7,326 nucleotides of DNA from the NCBI GenBank assembly GCA_028871595.1, contig JAGWMT010000158.1, positions 1 to 7,326 of the forward strand. Reading direction: 5' to 3'. Below the pieces are notes generated by a model. The model was not told where the DNA came from. It worked only from the letters and a program-made list of their open reading frames with translations, and ran no database searches. The number at the start of each line of letters is the position of its first letter. The first letter of the stretch is position 1. Of this stretch, positions 1 to 5,831 are shown in pieces. The translations under genes and the position numbers were made by a program. This DNA is from Elusimicrobiota bacterium (lineage in GTDB: Bacteria; Elusimicrobiota; Elusimicrobia; UBA1565; UBA9628).

Positions 1-185
1 TTTTTCTTCTCGTCGGCCGGGATCGGGATGCGCACCAGGTGGTCGACGAGCACGCCGTCCTTCCCCATGTGGGTTTCGGACAGGTAGATGAGGTCGGGGC
101 TCAGGTAAAGGCCCAGGCTGGACCCGTTCTTGGGGCCCTGTTCCCCGAAGGCGATCTGTTCGGCGATCTCGTCGATTTTGCTCAT
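1..185 (-). CDS. N-terminal fragment, possible PilM-like actin-fold protein (runs off left edge)
   Basis: The reading frame begins at ATG 185-183 and stays open to the window edge, giving 61 residues without a stop. The ATG shares bases with the stop of the upstream OmpA-like gene (ATGA), and no good Shine-Dalgarno is visible, so translational coupling is likely. After a polar N-terminal helix (MSKIDEIAEQIAFGEQ) comes a strand-turn-strand pattern, SLGLYLSPDLIYLSETHMG followed by VLVDHLVRIPIP. This resembles the opening beta-hairpin of actin-fold proteins of the PilM/GspL type (type IV pilus or type II secretion inner-membrane platform). The usual glycine/serine phosphate-1 loop of active ATPases is not obvious, which would fit a GspL-like or degenerate member. 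The gene is real with good confidence. The family call is tentative because only the N-terminus is present. Confidence 0.6.
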   Translation of the reverse strand, partial: MSKIDEIAEQIAFGEQGPKNGSSLGLYLSPDLIYLSETHMGKDGVLVDHLVRIPIPADEKK

Positions 186-2125
186 TGATCGTTGCGGGCG
201 AGCACCAATTCCACGGTGGCCCCCTCGCCGGTCGAGGACTTGACCTGGATTTTATTGGGCTCGACCTGATAGCGGTTGATCAGCAGGCCGGCGACCATCT
301 TCGCGCGCCGGTCGGCCAGCGCGGTCGCGTCGGTCTCGTCGGCCTCGGCGTGGCCGATCACCTGGAGGGTCTCCAAGGGATAGGAGGCGATGTCGGTGGC
401 GGCCTTCGCCAGGGACTTCTCGGCGGCCGGGGTCATCTGGTGCGTGTTCTTGTTGAAGCCCAGTTCGTAATGCCCGGGGCGCGCGGGCGCGGCCGAAGGC
501 TCCGCGGCCTTGGCTTTGACTGTCCGGTGCGCGGACGCCCGCTTCGCGCGGACCGCGCGCGCGACGACCTTGCGCTTGGCCTTCGCGACGCTCTTCGGGA
601 CCGGCTCGATCTCCACGGCGGCGGGCTTGACGCCCTTCACCAGGGGCTTGGCGTCGCCGCCCGAGATATCCTCGCTGGGCGCGGCGCTCGCAGGGACGGA
701 CTCGGCCTTGCGGGGGATGGGCGCGACGGCGGCGCGCGCGTCCTGGACCGGCTCGGGGCCGGTGGCCAGCAGATTCTCGCTCCCGCCCTCCTCGGGAAGG
801 ACCGAGATCCAGCGGTGCAGGGTGCGCTGGCGGTTCTTGGCGTCGAGCGCGGTCAGCACGCACTCGTAGCGGCCCGACGCCAGCGGAATGCCGAAATAGT
901 TCTGCCGCCCGTTCCAGAAGATCTGATGGAACACCGGCCCCCCGCCGACGACCTCCTGCAGAGGCGCCAATTCGGTGCCGTCCTTCGAGGGCTGGAGAAG
1001 CTGGAATTTCCAGGAGACCAGGCCCGCCGGCGGATCGGACACCGAGAACTCGATGATCGCGCCCTGGTTGCGGGACGGGCGGATCTGAGGCGGGAACACG
1101 CCCAGGGAGATCGGCGGGCCCAGCTCGTCGCCGACCGCGCTTTCCACGGTCAACTGCATGGGCTGGTCGTACTGGAAAACGATCACGACGCCGCGAAAAT
1201 CGGTCAGGCCGCGCGGAATGTCCACCTGGGTGTTGAGCAGGTTCACGCGCACGCGCGGCGGGGCGACGCCGGCCTGGTACAGCGCCGAGGAGATGCCCAT
1301 GGTCCGGCGCATGTCCAGGACCTTCGCGTCGCCCATGGCCGTGCCTTCGGGAAGGATCAGCACCTGGGTGCTGCCCAAGGCGAAGACCAGCTTGGTCAGC
1401 GGGTCGAGAAGGCGGACGGCGTCGCGCTGGAAGGAAATTCCGGATTGGAACAGGAGCGGCGACGGGATGCCGATCGCGTCGGGATCCCCGTTCTCGCGCA
1501 TCATGACCCGCACGCCGTTGATCGCCTTGAGGTCCTCCAGGCTGCGCTCCTGGGCCGAGTGCAGGCGGGATTTGATCTCCTTGCGCATCAGGGCCTTGTT
1601 CGAAGCGGTCATCTCCTCGCTGCGGGCCGACGGGGTCGAACGGACGGAGCGCTGGGGAGCCTTGCGGGCGGCGGGCTCGGGCTCGTCGATCGAGTCCAGG
1701 CGGGTCGCCCGCCGCGACGGAGCGGCCGTGCCCTCGGAGACGATCTCCCCGCCGCTGGCGCCCCCGTCCCGCGCGGCGGCCGGCGCGCGCGACGGAGCGG
1801 CGGACGGGGCCGGAGCCGACGGCTCGGGCGCGGGCGCGCCCGGCTTCGGCGCCGGGGACCCTCCCGCGCCGCCGCCGCTGTTCATCCGGTGCGTGATCAG
1901 GTTGATGTACTCGTTGGCCATCGAACGCTCGGACGGATCGCCCTTCGTCAGAATCTCCATGAAGCGGTCCATCGCCTGCATGTCATCGCCCGTCTCGTAA
2001 AAATGGATGGCCGCCTTCATCGGGCGGCTCAGGCCGGCGCGCGAGTCGTCGTCGTCCTGCGCGCGCGCGCGCGGGACGAGGGTCAACAAGGCCGCGACGA
2101 TCATAATTTTTTTAATGGAAGACAT
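182..2125 (-). CDS. Exported protein with two OmpA-like domains flanking an FlgD/Ig-like domain
   Basis: A 647-residue exported protein that probably binds peptidoglycan in the periplasm. Residues 1-22 form a Sec signal peptide (KK, hydrophobic core, cleavage after ARA before QDDDD). Residues 33-80 look like one TPR-like helical pair (FYETGDDMQAMDRFMEIL). Residues 83-170 are a Pro/Ala/Ser-rich linker. Residues 203-318 form a divergent OmpA/MotB-like fold (IGIPSPLLFQSGISF, then DMRRTMGISSAL, then GVVIVF). Residues 325-443 resemble an FlgD-type Ig domain (IFWNGRQN, then GIPLASGRY). Residues 509-540 are a very basic Ala/Lys/Arg linker. Residues 552-645 are a second OmpA-like domain containing GHAEAD and LADRRAKMVAGLL, with Arg607 at the position of the conserved diaminopimelate-binding Arg and Glu594/Asp596 nearby. 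I chose ATG 2125 over the in-frame ATG 2170 because it puts the signal peptide at the N-terminus. The gene follows the Wzy-TPR gene by 91 bp and overlaps the next gene by ATGA. The exact structure it anchors is unknown. Confidence 0.85.
   Translation of the reverse strand: MSSIKKIMIVAALLTLVPRARAQDDDDSRAGLSRPMKAAIHFYETGDDMQAMDRFMEILTKGDPSERSMANEYINLITHRMNSGGGAGGSPAPKPGAPAPEPSAPAPSAAPSRAPAAARDGGASGGEIVSEGTAAPSRRATRLDSIDEPEPAARKAPQRSVRSTPSARSEEMTASNKALMRKEIKSRLHSAQERSLEDLKAINGVRVMMRENGDPDAIGIPSPLLFQSGISFQRDAVRLLDPLTKLVFALGSTQVLILPEGTAMGDAKVLDMRRTMGISSALYQAGVAPPRVRVNLLNTQVDIPRGLTDFRGVVIVFQYDQPMQLTVESAVGDELGPPISLGVFPPQIRPSRNQGAIIEFSVSDPPAGLVSWKFQLLQPSKDGTELAPLQEVVGGGPVFHQIFWNGRQNYFGIPLASGRYECVLTALDAKNRQRTLHRWISVLPEEGGSENLLATGPEPVQDARAAVAPIPRKAESVPASAAPSEDISGGDAKPLVKGVKPAAVEIEPVPKSVAKAKRKVVARAVRAKRASAHRTVKAKAAEPSAAPARPGHYELGFNKNTHQMTPAAEKSLAKAATDIASYPLETLQVIGHAEADETDATALADRRAKMVAGLLINRYQVEPNKIQVKSSTGEGATVELVLARNDQ
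2059..2073. repeat. 15-nt alternating GC dinucleotide tract at the signal-peptide cleavage site
   Basis: Seven GC dinucleotides plus one G run without interruption through the codons for the end of the signal peptide (Arg-Ala-Arg-Ala before Gln-Asp-Asp-Asp-Asp). Alternating GC is prone to Z-DNA formation and to two-base slippage. A slip here would shift the frame of the entire mature protein. In a high-GC genome a tract of this length can also arise from Arg/Ala codon use alone. Confidence 0.5.
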
Positions 2126-2183
2126 ACAAACGGACCCGTGCGAAGGCACGCGAAAAGGATCATAAGACATGAGGATTACTGAA

Positions 2184-2189
2184 TTATTA
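2184..2189 (-). promoter_or_regulatory. Possible -10 element (TAATAA) upstream of the double-OmpA gene
   Basis: The 91-bp gap between the Wzy-TPR stop and the OmpA-like gene has an A+T-rich patch that stands out from the GC-rich surroundings. On the minus strand it reads TAATAAT. A weak -35-like TTGGGA (2209-2214) lies 19 bp upstream. A start about 7 nt downstream would leave a leader of about 50 nt to ATG 2125, and almost none to the in-frame ATG 2170. Read-through from the upstream gene remains equally possible. Confidence 0.25.
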
Positions 2190-2216
2190 CGCCCCTTTAA
2201 CCGAAGATTCCCAAAG

Positions 2217-4784
2217 TCATGGGGCCGCTCCCAAAGCGGTCAGGCGCTGGCGGGCGACCGCGTTCCCGGGCTCGAGGCGCAGGGCTTCGCGGAACTGCGC
2301 CACGGCGTCGGCCGTCCGGCCCGCCACCTGGTACGCCGTGCCCAGGTTGATGTGCCCGGCCGCCCTCCCCGATTCCCGCGCCTGGGCCGCCTCCAGCTCC
2401 GGGATGGCGTCGGCGGCGCGGCCGCGGGCCAGAAGCAGGCTGCCGTAAAGGAACCGCGCCTTGGCCGACTCCGGAAGGCGGCGCGCGATGGACGCCGCCA
2501 GCGCGACGGTGCGGTCCGAGTAGTCGCGCGCGGCGACCTCCGCGTCCAAGGTCCGCATGTCGGCGATCACTCCCAGAATGGGAGCCCGCGGCCTTCCGGA
2601 GCGCGCGGCCAGGCCGGCCAGGTTGCGCTCGGCCAGAACCAGATCCGGCGCGATGCTGAGCGCGCGCGTGTAGGCGTCCTCCGCCTCCGCCCATTGCCGG
2701 CGCTGGGTGTAGGCGTAGCCCAGGTTGTTCCAGTGGTTCGGGTCCCCGGGGAAGTCGCGCACGGCCTCGCGCAGGACGTCGAACGCGTCGTCGAGATGAT
2801 GCTCGGGGTCGCGGAGATAGAACGCGCTGAGCGCGTTCGGCGCTCCGGACGACAGGGGATTGATGGCCCAGGACACCTCGTAGTACTTGAGCGCCTGCGC
2901 GGGCCGGCCCAGGTTGGCGTTGTTCACGGTGCCCAGGTTGAAATAGATCTCGTCGTAGCCGGCGTTGGCGTCCAGCGCCTCGCGGTAGGCCTTCTCCGCG
3001 TCGGCGAAGCGTCCCGTCCGGGCGTACACGTTGCCCAATTCGTACAGCGCGTTGACCTCGCGCGGGCCCCACGCGCGGGAGCGCTCCAGGGCGCTGGTCG
3101 CGGCGGGCAGGTCCCCCATGCGCACCAGCTTGAACCCAGCGAAGTACCAGGCCTCGCGCTCCCAGAAGCGGACCTGGGTCCAGGAAGACAGGGCGGCGAA
3201 CAGAGCGAGCGCGGCGAAGACCGAGCGCTTGGCCCAGGCCGGACCCTTCCACGGGGCGGCCAGGCCGGTCTCGCGCGCGCCGCGGCCCATCGTCACGCCC
3301 GCCAGCCACCAGAACAGGAAGGCGGGCACGGCGAAATGCATGGAGACGTTGAGCATGTTGTCGGTCAGCACGCCCGCGCAGCCCGCCGCCGCCCCGATCC
3401 AGAGCGGATCCTCGCCCAAGCGGCCCTTGGCCCAGCGCCGGACGGACTCGAAGAACGCCGTCCAGAAGGCGAGGTAGGCGCCCAGGCCGATCAAGCCGGT
3501 CTGCGAGAAGATCTCCAGGATCTCGTTGTGCGAGTTGTTCGCGTGCGTGCGCATGTTGTGGAAGAACGTGAAGGCGTGGAGCATCGCGCCTTGGTAGAAG
3601 GGATAGAACAGCTCGAACAGCCCCGCGCCCTTCCCCAGGAGCGGCGACTCGGAGCCCATCAGCCACGCCGAGGCCCAGATCAGCACGCGCTGGTGGAACG
3701 GGCTGTAGGCGCCGTCCCGCTTCATCATCGCGGAGAACTCGGTCAGCCGGCCCACCACGCTGGGCTCGTAGGTCGCCGCGATGGTGCTGGCCGGCCACAA
3801 CAGGGCCATCGCCATGCCCGCGCCCAGAATCAGGCCCAGCAGGCGGGGTTCCGCCTTCGCCCGCGCGCGCAGGTGCGGCGACAGCGCCAGCGCCGCGCAG
3901 GCGATCACGCCGCCGCCCCACGAGGAGCGCGTCAAGGTGGCCAGCATCGCCGCCTCCAAGGTCAGGAACAACAGCGCGTAGGTCAGGCGCCGGGAGGCGT
4001 TTTCCGCTTTCAAGAACAACGCCAGCGCTATGGGCAGAAGCGCGACGTTGAAGCTGGAGAGGAAGTTCGGGTTGCCGAAGGTCGAGACCGCGCGGCCGCC
4101 GTAAGGATTCAGGGTGTACGGCCAGACCAGGTCGACGTTGAAATACTGAAGGATGCCGTACGCCGAGGCCAGGAACCCGGCGCACAGCGCCAGGTGCAGG
4201 AAGTCGGCGGTGCGCGCGCGGCGCGTCAGCCGGCCCGCGGCGGCCATGCCCGCCACCCACAGGAAGGCCCCGTAGGGATCCCAGATCAGGCTGCCGAAAT
4301 CCTCCGGGCGCGGCGAGGCGCGCACGCGCAGCGCGGAGAAGCCGAACCACGCCAGTCCCCAGAGCAGGGCGAAAGCCGTCCAGGCGCCCAGCGGCACGTC
4401 GGAGCCGCCGTCATCCTCGGAGGACAAGGTCGCGGAGACGAAGAAAGTCGAGACGGACACGGCCAGCAGGAACCACGTCCCGCGGGCCCCTTCGGCGCGC
4501 ATGGCCGGGTGGAAAAAGGCCGGCTCCACCAGGTAGGCGCGCAGCCAACTGGCGCCCCAGGCCGCCAGGAACAAGGCCAGGGGCAGGGTCACCGGCAGGC
4601 GCGGCAGGCGCCAGCCTTCGGCGCGGTTCGATTCGTTCCAGGCCCACGCGGCCAGGGCCAGCGGCACGCCGGCGTGGATCAGCGCGATCTGGGTGACGTA
4701 GGGATTGCGCGTGAGGTTGGTGAAGAAAATCAGCGGCGCGATGAAATGGCAGGCGACCAGCAGCCAGCGGCGGACCTCGTTCAT
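2217..4784 (-). CDS. O-antigen ligase/polymerase (Wzy_C) family membrane protein with C-terminal TPR domain
   Basis: An 855-residue inner-membrane protein of the O-antigen ligase/polymerase superfamily (WaaL, Wzy, PglL-type O-oligosaccharyltransferases). These enzymes move or polymerise undecaprenyl-linked glycans on the periplasmic side. Residues 7-535 contain about 13-14 hydrophobic segments. Family motifs appear in the usual order: STFGNPNF (234-241), TLTRSSWGG (283-291), RVLIWASAW with SPLLGKGAGLFELFYP (366-395), and the Wzy_C signature SHNEILEIFSQTGLIGLGAYL (418-438) after a long periplasmic loop. TPR units follow: clear ones at about 574-607, 611-643, 682-715 and 807-840, and weaker ones at 543-572, 645-681 and 773-806. 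ATG 4784 was chosen because GAAGGA precedes it. ATG 4802 and 4856 are also in frame, but 4802 has no Shine-Dalgarno and 4856 would overlap the divergent gene's start. Substrate (LPS, capsule, S-layer or pilin glycan) cannot be told from sequence. Confidence 0.88.
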   Translation of the reverse strand: MNEVRRWLLVACHFIAPLIFFTNLTRNPYVTQIALIHAGVPLALAAWAWNESNRAEGWRLPRLPVTLPLALFLAAWGASWLRAYLVEPAFFHPAMRAEGARGTWFLLAVSVSTFFVSATLSSEDDGGSDVPLGAWTAFALLWGLAWFGFSALRVRASPRPEDFGSLIWDPYGAFLWVAGMAAAGRLTRRARTADFLHLALCAGFLASAYGILQYFNVDLVWPYTLNPYGGRAVSTFGNPNFLSSFNVALLPIALALFLKAENASRRLTYALLFLTLEAAMLATLTRSSWGGGVIACAALALSPHLRARAKAEPRLLGLILGAGMAMALLWPASTIAATYEPSVVGRLTEFSAMMKRDGAYSPFHQRVLIWASAWLMGSESPLLGKGAGLFELFYPFYQGAMLHAFTFFHNMRTHANNSHNEILEIFSQTGLIGLGAYLAFWTAFFESVRRWAKGRLGEDPLWIGAAAGCAGVLTDNMLNVSMHFAVPAFLFWWLAGVTMGRGARETGLAAPWKGPAWAKRSVFAALALFAALSSWTQVRFWEREAWYFAGFKLVRMGDLPAATSALERSRAWGPREVNALYELGNVYARTGRFADAEKAYREALDANAGYDEIYFNLGTVNNANLGRPAQALKYYEVSWAINPLSSGAPNALSAFYLRDPEHHLDDAFDVLREAVRDFPGDPNHWNNLGYAYTQRRQWAEAEDAYTRALSIAPDLVLAERNLAGLAARSGRPRAPILGVIADMRTLDAEVAARDYSDRTVALAASIARRLPESAKARFLYGSLLLARGRAADAIPELEAAQARESGRAAGHINLGTAYQVAGRTADAVAQFREALRLEPGNAVARQRLTALGAAP

Positions 4785-4788
4785 CGCG

Positions 4789-4793
4789 TCCTT
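4789..4793 (-). promoter_or_regulatory. Ribosome binding site deciding the Wzy-TPR start
   Basis: AAGGA (part of GAAGGA) lies 4 nt before ATG 4784. The spacing is short, but it is the only Shine-Dalgarno-like sequence near any of the three in-frame ATG codons (4784, 4802, 4856). It favours the 855-residue product. Confidence 0.45.
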
Positions 4794-4804
4794 CACGGTC
4801 ATGA

Positions 4805-4810
4805 ATAGTA
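4805..4810 (-). promoter_or_regulatory. Possible -10 element (TACTAT) for the Wzy-TPR gene
   Basis: On the minus strand TACTAT sits about 20 nt before ATG 4784, so transcription would start near 4798 with a leader of roughly 14 nt holding the AAGGA site. No recognisable -35 hexamer is seen at 16-18 bp. The site would exclude a start at ATG 4802 or 4856, which agrees with the Shine-Dalgarno choice. Confidence 0.3.
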
Positions 4811-4840
4811 CGAAATTCGGACACGAAATCGTCCCGGGAG

Positions 4841-4849
4841 TGCTAGACT
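4841..4849 (+). promoter_or_regulatory. Extended -10 promoter (TGCTAGACT), possibly giving a leaderless mRNA
   Basis: TGC followed by TAGACT is a good extended -10 element, and no -35 is evident. The hexamer ends at 4849, so transcription would begin around 4855-4857, which is the ATG of the cysteine-rich protein. The core GCTAGA followed closely by TTTCG also occurs at the tRNA promoter on the other strand (GCTAGAAT). That supports GCTAGAnT as a genuine local -10 form. Confidence 0.55.
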
Positions 4850-4854
4850 TTCGC

Positions 4855-5601
4855 ATGATCCGAACCTTCCTCGCGTGCGTTTTCTCCGTGTCCGCCGCGG
4901 CCGCCGCCGCGCCGGTCTGCCCGCCCGGTCAATCCGCCCGACGCGGAAGCAGCGGCGTCGTCTGCTCCGCGTGCGGGCCCGCCGGCGCGGTCAGCGCGGC
5001 CGACGAAGAGGGCTGGACGACGTGCGTGGGCGGCGACGCCGGAGCGGCGTGGTGCCCGCCCGGCACCGGCACGGTCATCCTCCACCGCGTCGGGATCAAG
5101 GCCTGGTTCTGCCTGCCCTGTCCCGACAAGACGCTCAGCGTGCAGTACAGCGCCGCGGGCACCGGCGCCTGGCGCGAGTGCGTGCCCCTGCGCTGCGCCG
5201 AGGGCGAAGTTCCCATCCGGCGGGCCGGACCGGTGCGCGATTACACGTGCGTGAAGCCGCTGAACGGGCAGGCGTCGAGCGCGAGCCGGGCGCTTCCGGC
5301 GGGCACGGGCGGCTGGACGGGCGCGGTGCCCGCCTGCGGCTCCGGACAGGGGCTGGAACTGGATCCGGCGTCGGGGGCTTTCGAATGCCGGCGCTGCGCG
5401 CCCGGCGAATCGGTCCTGCGACGGCTGGGGAGTCCGGTCTGCGGCTTCGCCGAGCCCGGCCCGCGCCTGCGCTGGACCGACCCTTGCGGCGCGAAGAAGG
5501 TTCCGCTGCACGACGGGCGGTGCGTCCCCTGCCCGAAGGGCTCGCGCCTGACCGAGGAAGTCGAGGGCCAGCCGCAGTGCCTTCCGTCCGCGAACCCGTA
5601 G
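4855..5601 (+). CDS. Small secreted cysteine-rich modular protein
   Basis: A 248-residue protein of unknown function. Residues 1-19 form a Sec signal peptide (MIRTFLACVFSVSAAAAAA). Cys8 lies too near the N-terminus for a lipobox, so signal peptidase I processing is expected. The mature part has 18 Cys in a repeated module, Cys, 11-18 residues, CxxC, 14-19 residues, Cys. Complete modules are at 22/37/40/57, 67/86/89/109, 161/178/181/196 and 211/223/226/242. A degenerate one (114/132) has lost its second CxxC Cys. CPPG opens two modules, and GW or GAW precedes the closing Cys in the first two. This recalls small disulfide-knotted extracellular repeats such as ephrin-receptor/GCC2-GCC3-like or TNFR-like modules, but I cannot assign it to a family. 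The even Cys count suggests full disulfide pairing outside the cytoplasm. It is divergent from the Wzy-TPR gene and convergent with the tRNA. No Shine-Dalgarno precedes ATG 4855. A longer in-frame ORF starts at 4705 but would overlap the opposite gene and bury the signal peptide. Confidence 0.75.
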   Translation: MIRTFLACVFSVSAAAAAAPVCPPGQSARRGSSGVVCSACGPAGAVSAADEEGWTTCVGGDAGAAWCPPGTGTVILHRVGIKAWFCLPCPDKTLSVQYSAAGTGAWRECVPLRCAEGEVPIRRAGPVRDYTCVKPLNGQASSASRALPAGTGGWTGAVPACGSGQGLELDPASGAFECRRCAPGESVLRRLGSPVCGFAEPGPRLRWTDPCGAKKVPLHDGRCVPCPKGSRLTEEVEGQPQCLPSANP

Positions 5602-5608
5602 AAAAAAA
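5602..5608 (-). terminator. T7 tract downstream of tRNA-Thr
   Basis: Read on the minus strand, the mature tRNA 3' end is followed by TAC and then seven consecutive T. No separate hairpin lies between them. The acceptor/T-arm structure could serve as the stem, so this is a plausible termination and 3'-processing site. It abuts the stop codon of the convergent cysteine-rich gene. Confidence 0.45.
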
Positions 5609-5611
5609 GTA

Positions 5612-5683
5612 AGCCGGGGATGGGATTCGAACCCACGACCTGCTGTTTACGAAACAGCTGCTCTGCCGCTGAGCTACCCCGGC
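5612..5683 (-). tRNA. tRNA-Thr (anticodon CGT)
   Basis: A complete 72-nt cloverleaf. The acceptor stem GCCGGGG pairs with CCCCGGC, with a U discriminator. The D arm is GCTC/GAGC with a 7-nt loop. The anticodon stem is GCTGT/ACAGC with loop TTCGTAA, so the anticodon is CGT at 5651-5649, reading ACG. A 5-nt variable loop follows, then T arm GTGGG/CCCAT with loop TTCGAAT (one G-U pair). The 3' CCA is not encoded (TTAC follows), so it must be added by the CCA-adding enzyme. The gene has its own promoter and a T tract, so it is probably a single-gene transcript. Confidence 0.96.
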
Positions 5684-5692
5684 GACGAAAGG

Positions 5693-5721
5693 ATTCTAGC
5701 TCATTTTCGCAAATTCGCCAA
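5693..5721 (-). promoter_or_regulatory. Sigma70-type promoter of tRNA-Thr
   Basis: On the minus strand TTGGCG (5716-5721) and TAGAAT (5693-5698) are separated by exactly 17 bp. The -10 matches consensus at 5 of 6 positions and the -35 at 4 of 6. The -10 ends 9 nt before the mature tRNA 5' end, so the 5' leader is only a few nucleotides. Confidence 0.8.
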
Positions 5722-5746
5722 GCGCCCGCGCCGGGGCAGCGGCGCG

Positions 5747-5793
5747 ATCAACTGTCGGCGCCAACAGTTGAACTGTCCCCGGGGACAGTTGAT
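5747..5793. repeat. Cluster of nested AACTGTC/GACAGTT inverted repeats
   Basis: Four copies of one half-site lie in alternating orientation. ATCAACTGTC (5747-5756) is forward, ACAGTTGA (5764-5771) is reverse, AACTGTC (5771-5777) is forward, and GACAGTTGAT (5784-5793) is reverse. The inner pair forms a perfect 20-bp palindrome, AACTGTCCCCGGGGACAGTT (5771-5790). The outer left pair forms a 24-bp near-palindrome with one mismatched pair (5748-5771). The outermost arms also match each other over 10 bp. No T run follows on either strand, so an intrinsic terminator is unlikely. REP-like elements or operators for a dimeric regulator are the main readings. Confidence 0.8.
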
Positions 5794-5794
5794 T

Positions 5795-5812
5795 TGTGGA
5801 TAACGCGGATAA
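5795..5812 (-). promoter_or_regulatory. Two adjacent DnaA-box-like 9-mers
   Basis: TGTGGATAA (5795-5803) is the exact complement of the consensus DnaA box TTATCCACA. The next nine bases, CGCGGATAA (5804-5812), match at 7 of 9 positions in the same orientation. The pair lies between the end of livF and the palindrome cluster. There is no dnaA, dnaN or AT-rich unwinding region in the window, so this is not evidence for an origin. A lone box may titrate DnaA, regulate a neighbour, or be chance. Confidence 0.4.
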
Positions 5813-5831
5813 CTTCCGGTCGTCGGGGCGA

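Noticed and set aside
185..2182. 665-residue plus-strand open frame opposite the double-OmpA gene
   Set aside because: It mirrors the codon bias of the real gene. Its product is Gly/Arg/His/Leu-rich without domains, and the minus-strand frame has a signal peptide and recognisable folds.
2228..2242. Short hairpin CCGCT/AGCGG at the end of the Wzy-TPR gene as a terminator
   Set aside because: The 5-bp stem lies inside the last codons before the stop and has no following T tract.
2197..4350. 717-residue minus-strand frame overlapping the Wzy-TPR gene
   Set aside because: It is an Arg/Pro/Gly-rich out-of-frame reading. The membrane segments, Wzy_C motif and TPRs are all in the other frame.
2169..4808. 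879-residue plus-strand open frame opposite the Wzy-TPR gene
   Set aside because: Low-complexity Arg/Gln/Gly-rich translation with no hydrophobic or domain pattern. It is an antisense shadow of a high-GC gene.
4855..4914. Lipoprotein signal at Cys8 of the cysteine-rich protein
   Set aside because: Only seven residues precede the Cys, too short for an n-region plus hydrophobic core. The hydrophobic stretch continues well past it to an Ala-rich cleavage site.
5612..5683. tRNA gene as an integration site for a mobile element
   Set aside because: No integrase gene, no direct repeat of the tRNA 3' end and no phage-like genes are visible. Both flanks look like ordinary chromosome.
5771..5790. 20-bp palindrome as an intrinsic terminator for livF
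   Set aside because: Neither strand has a T run after the hairpin, and the symmetry continues with neighbouring half-sites, which fits a repeat or operator better.
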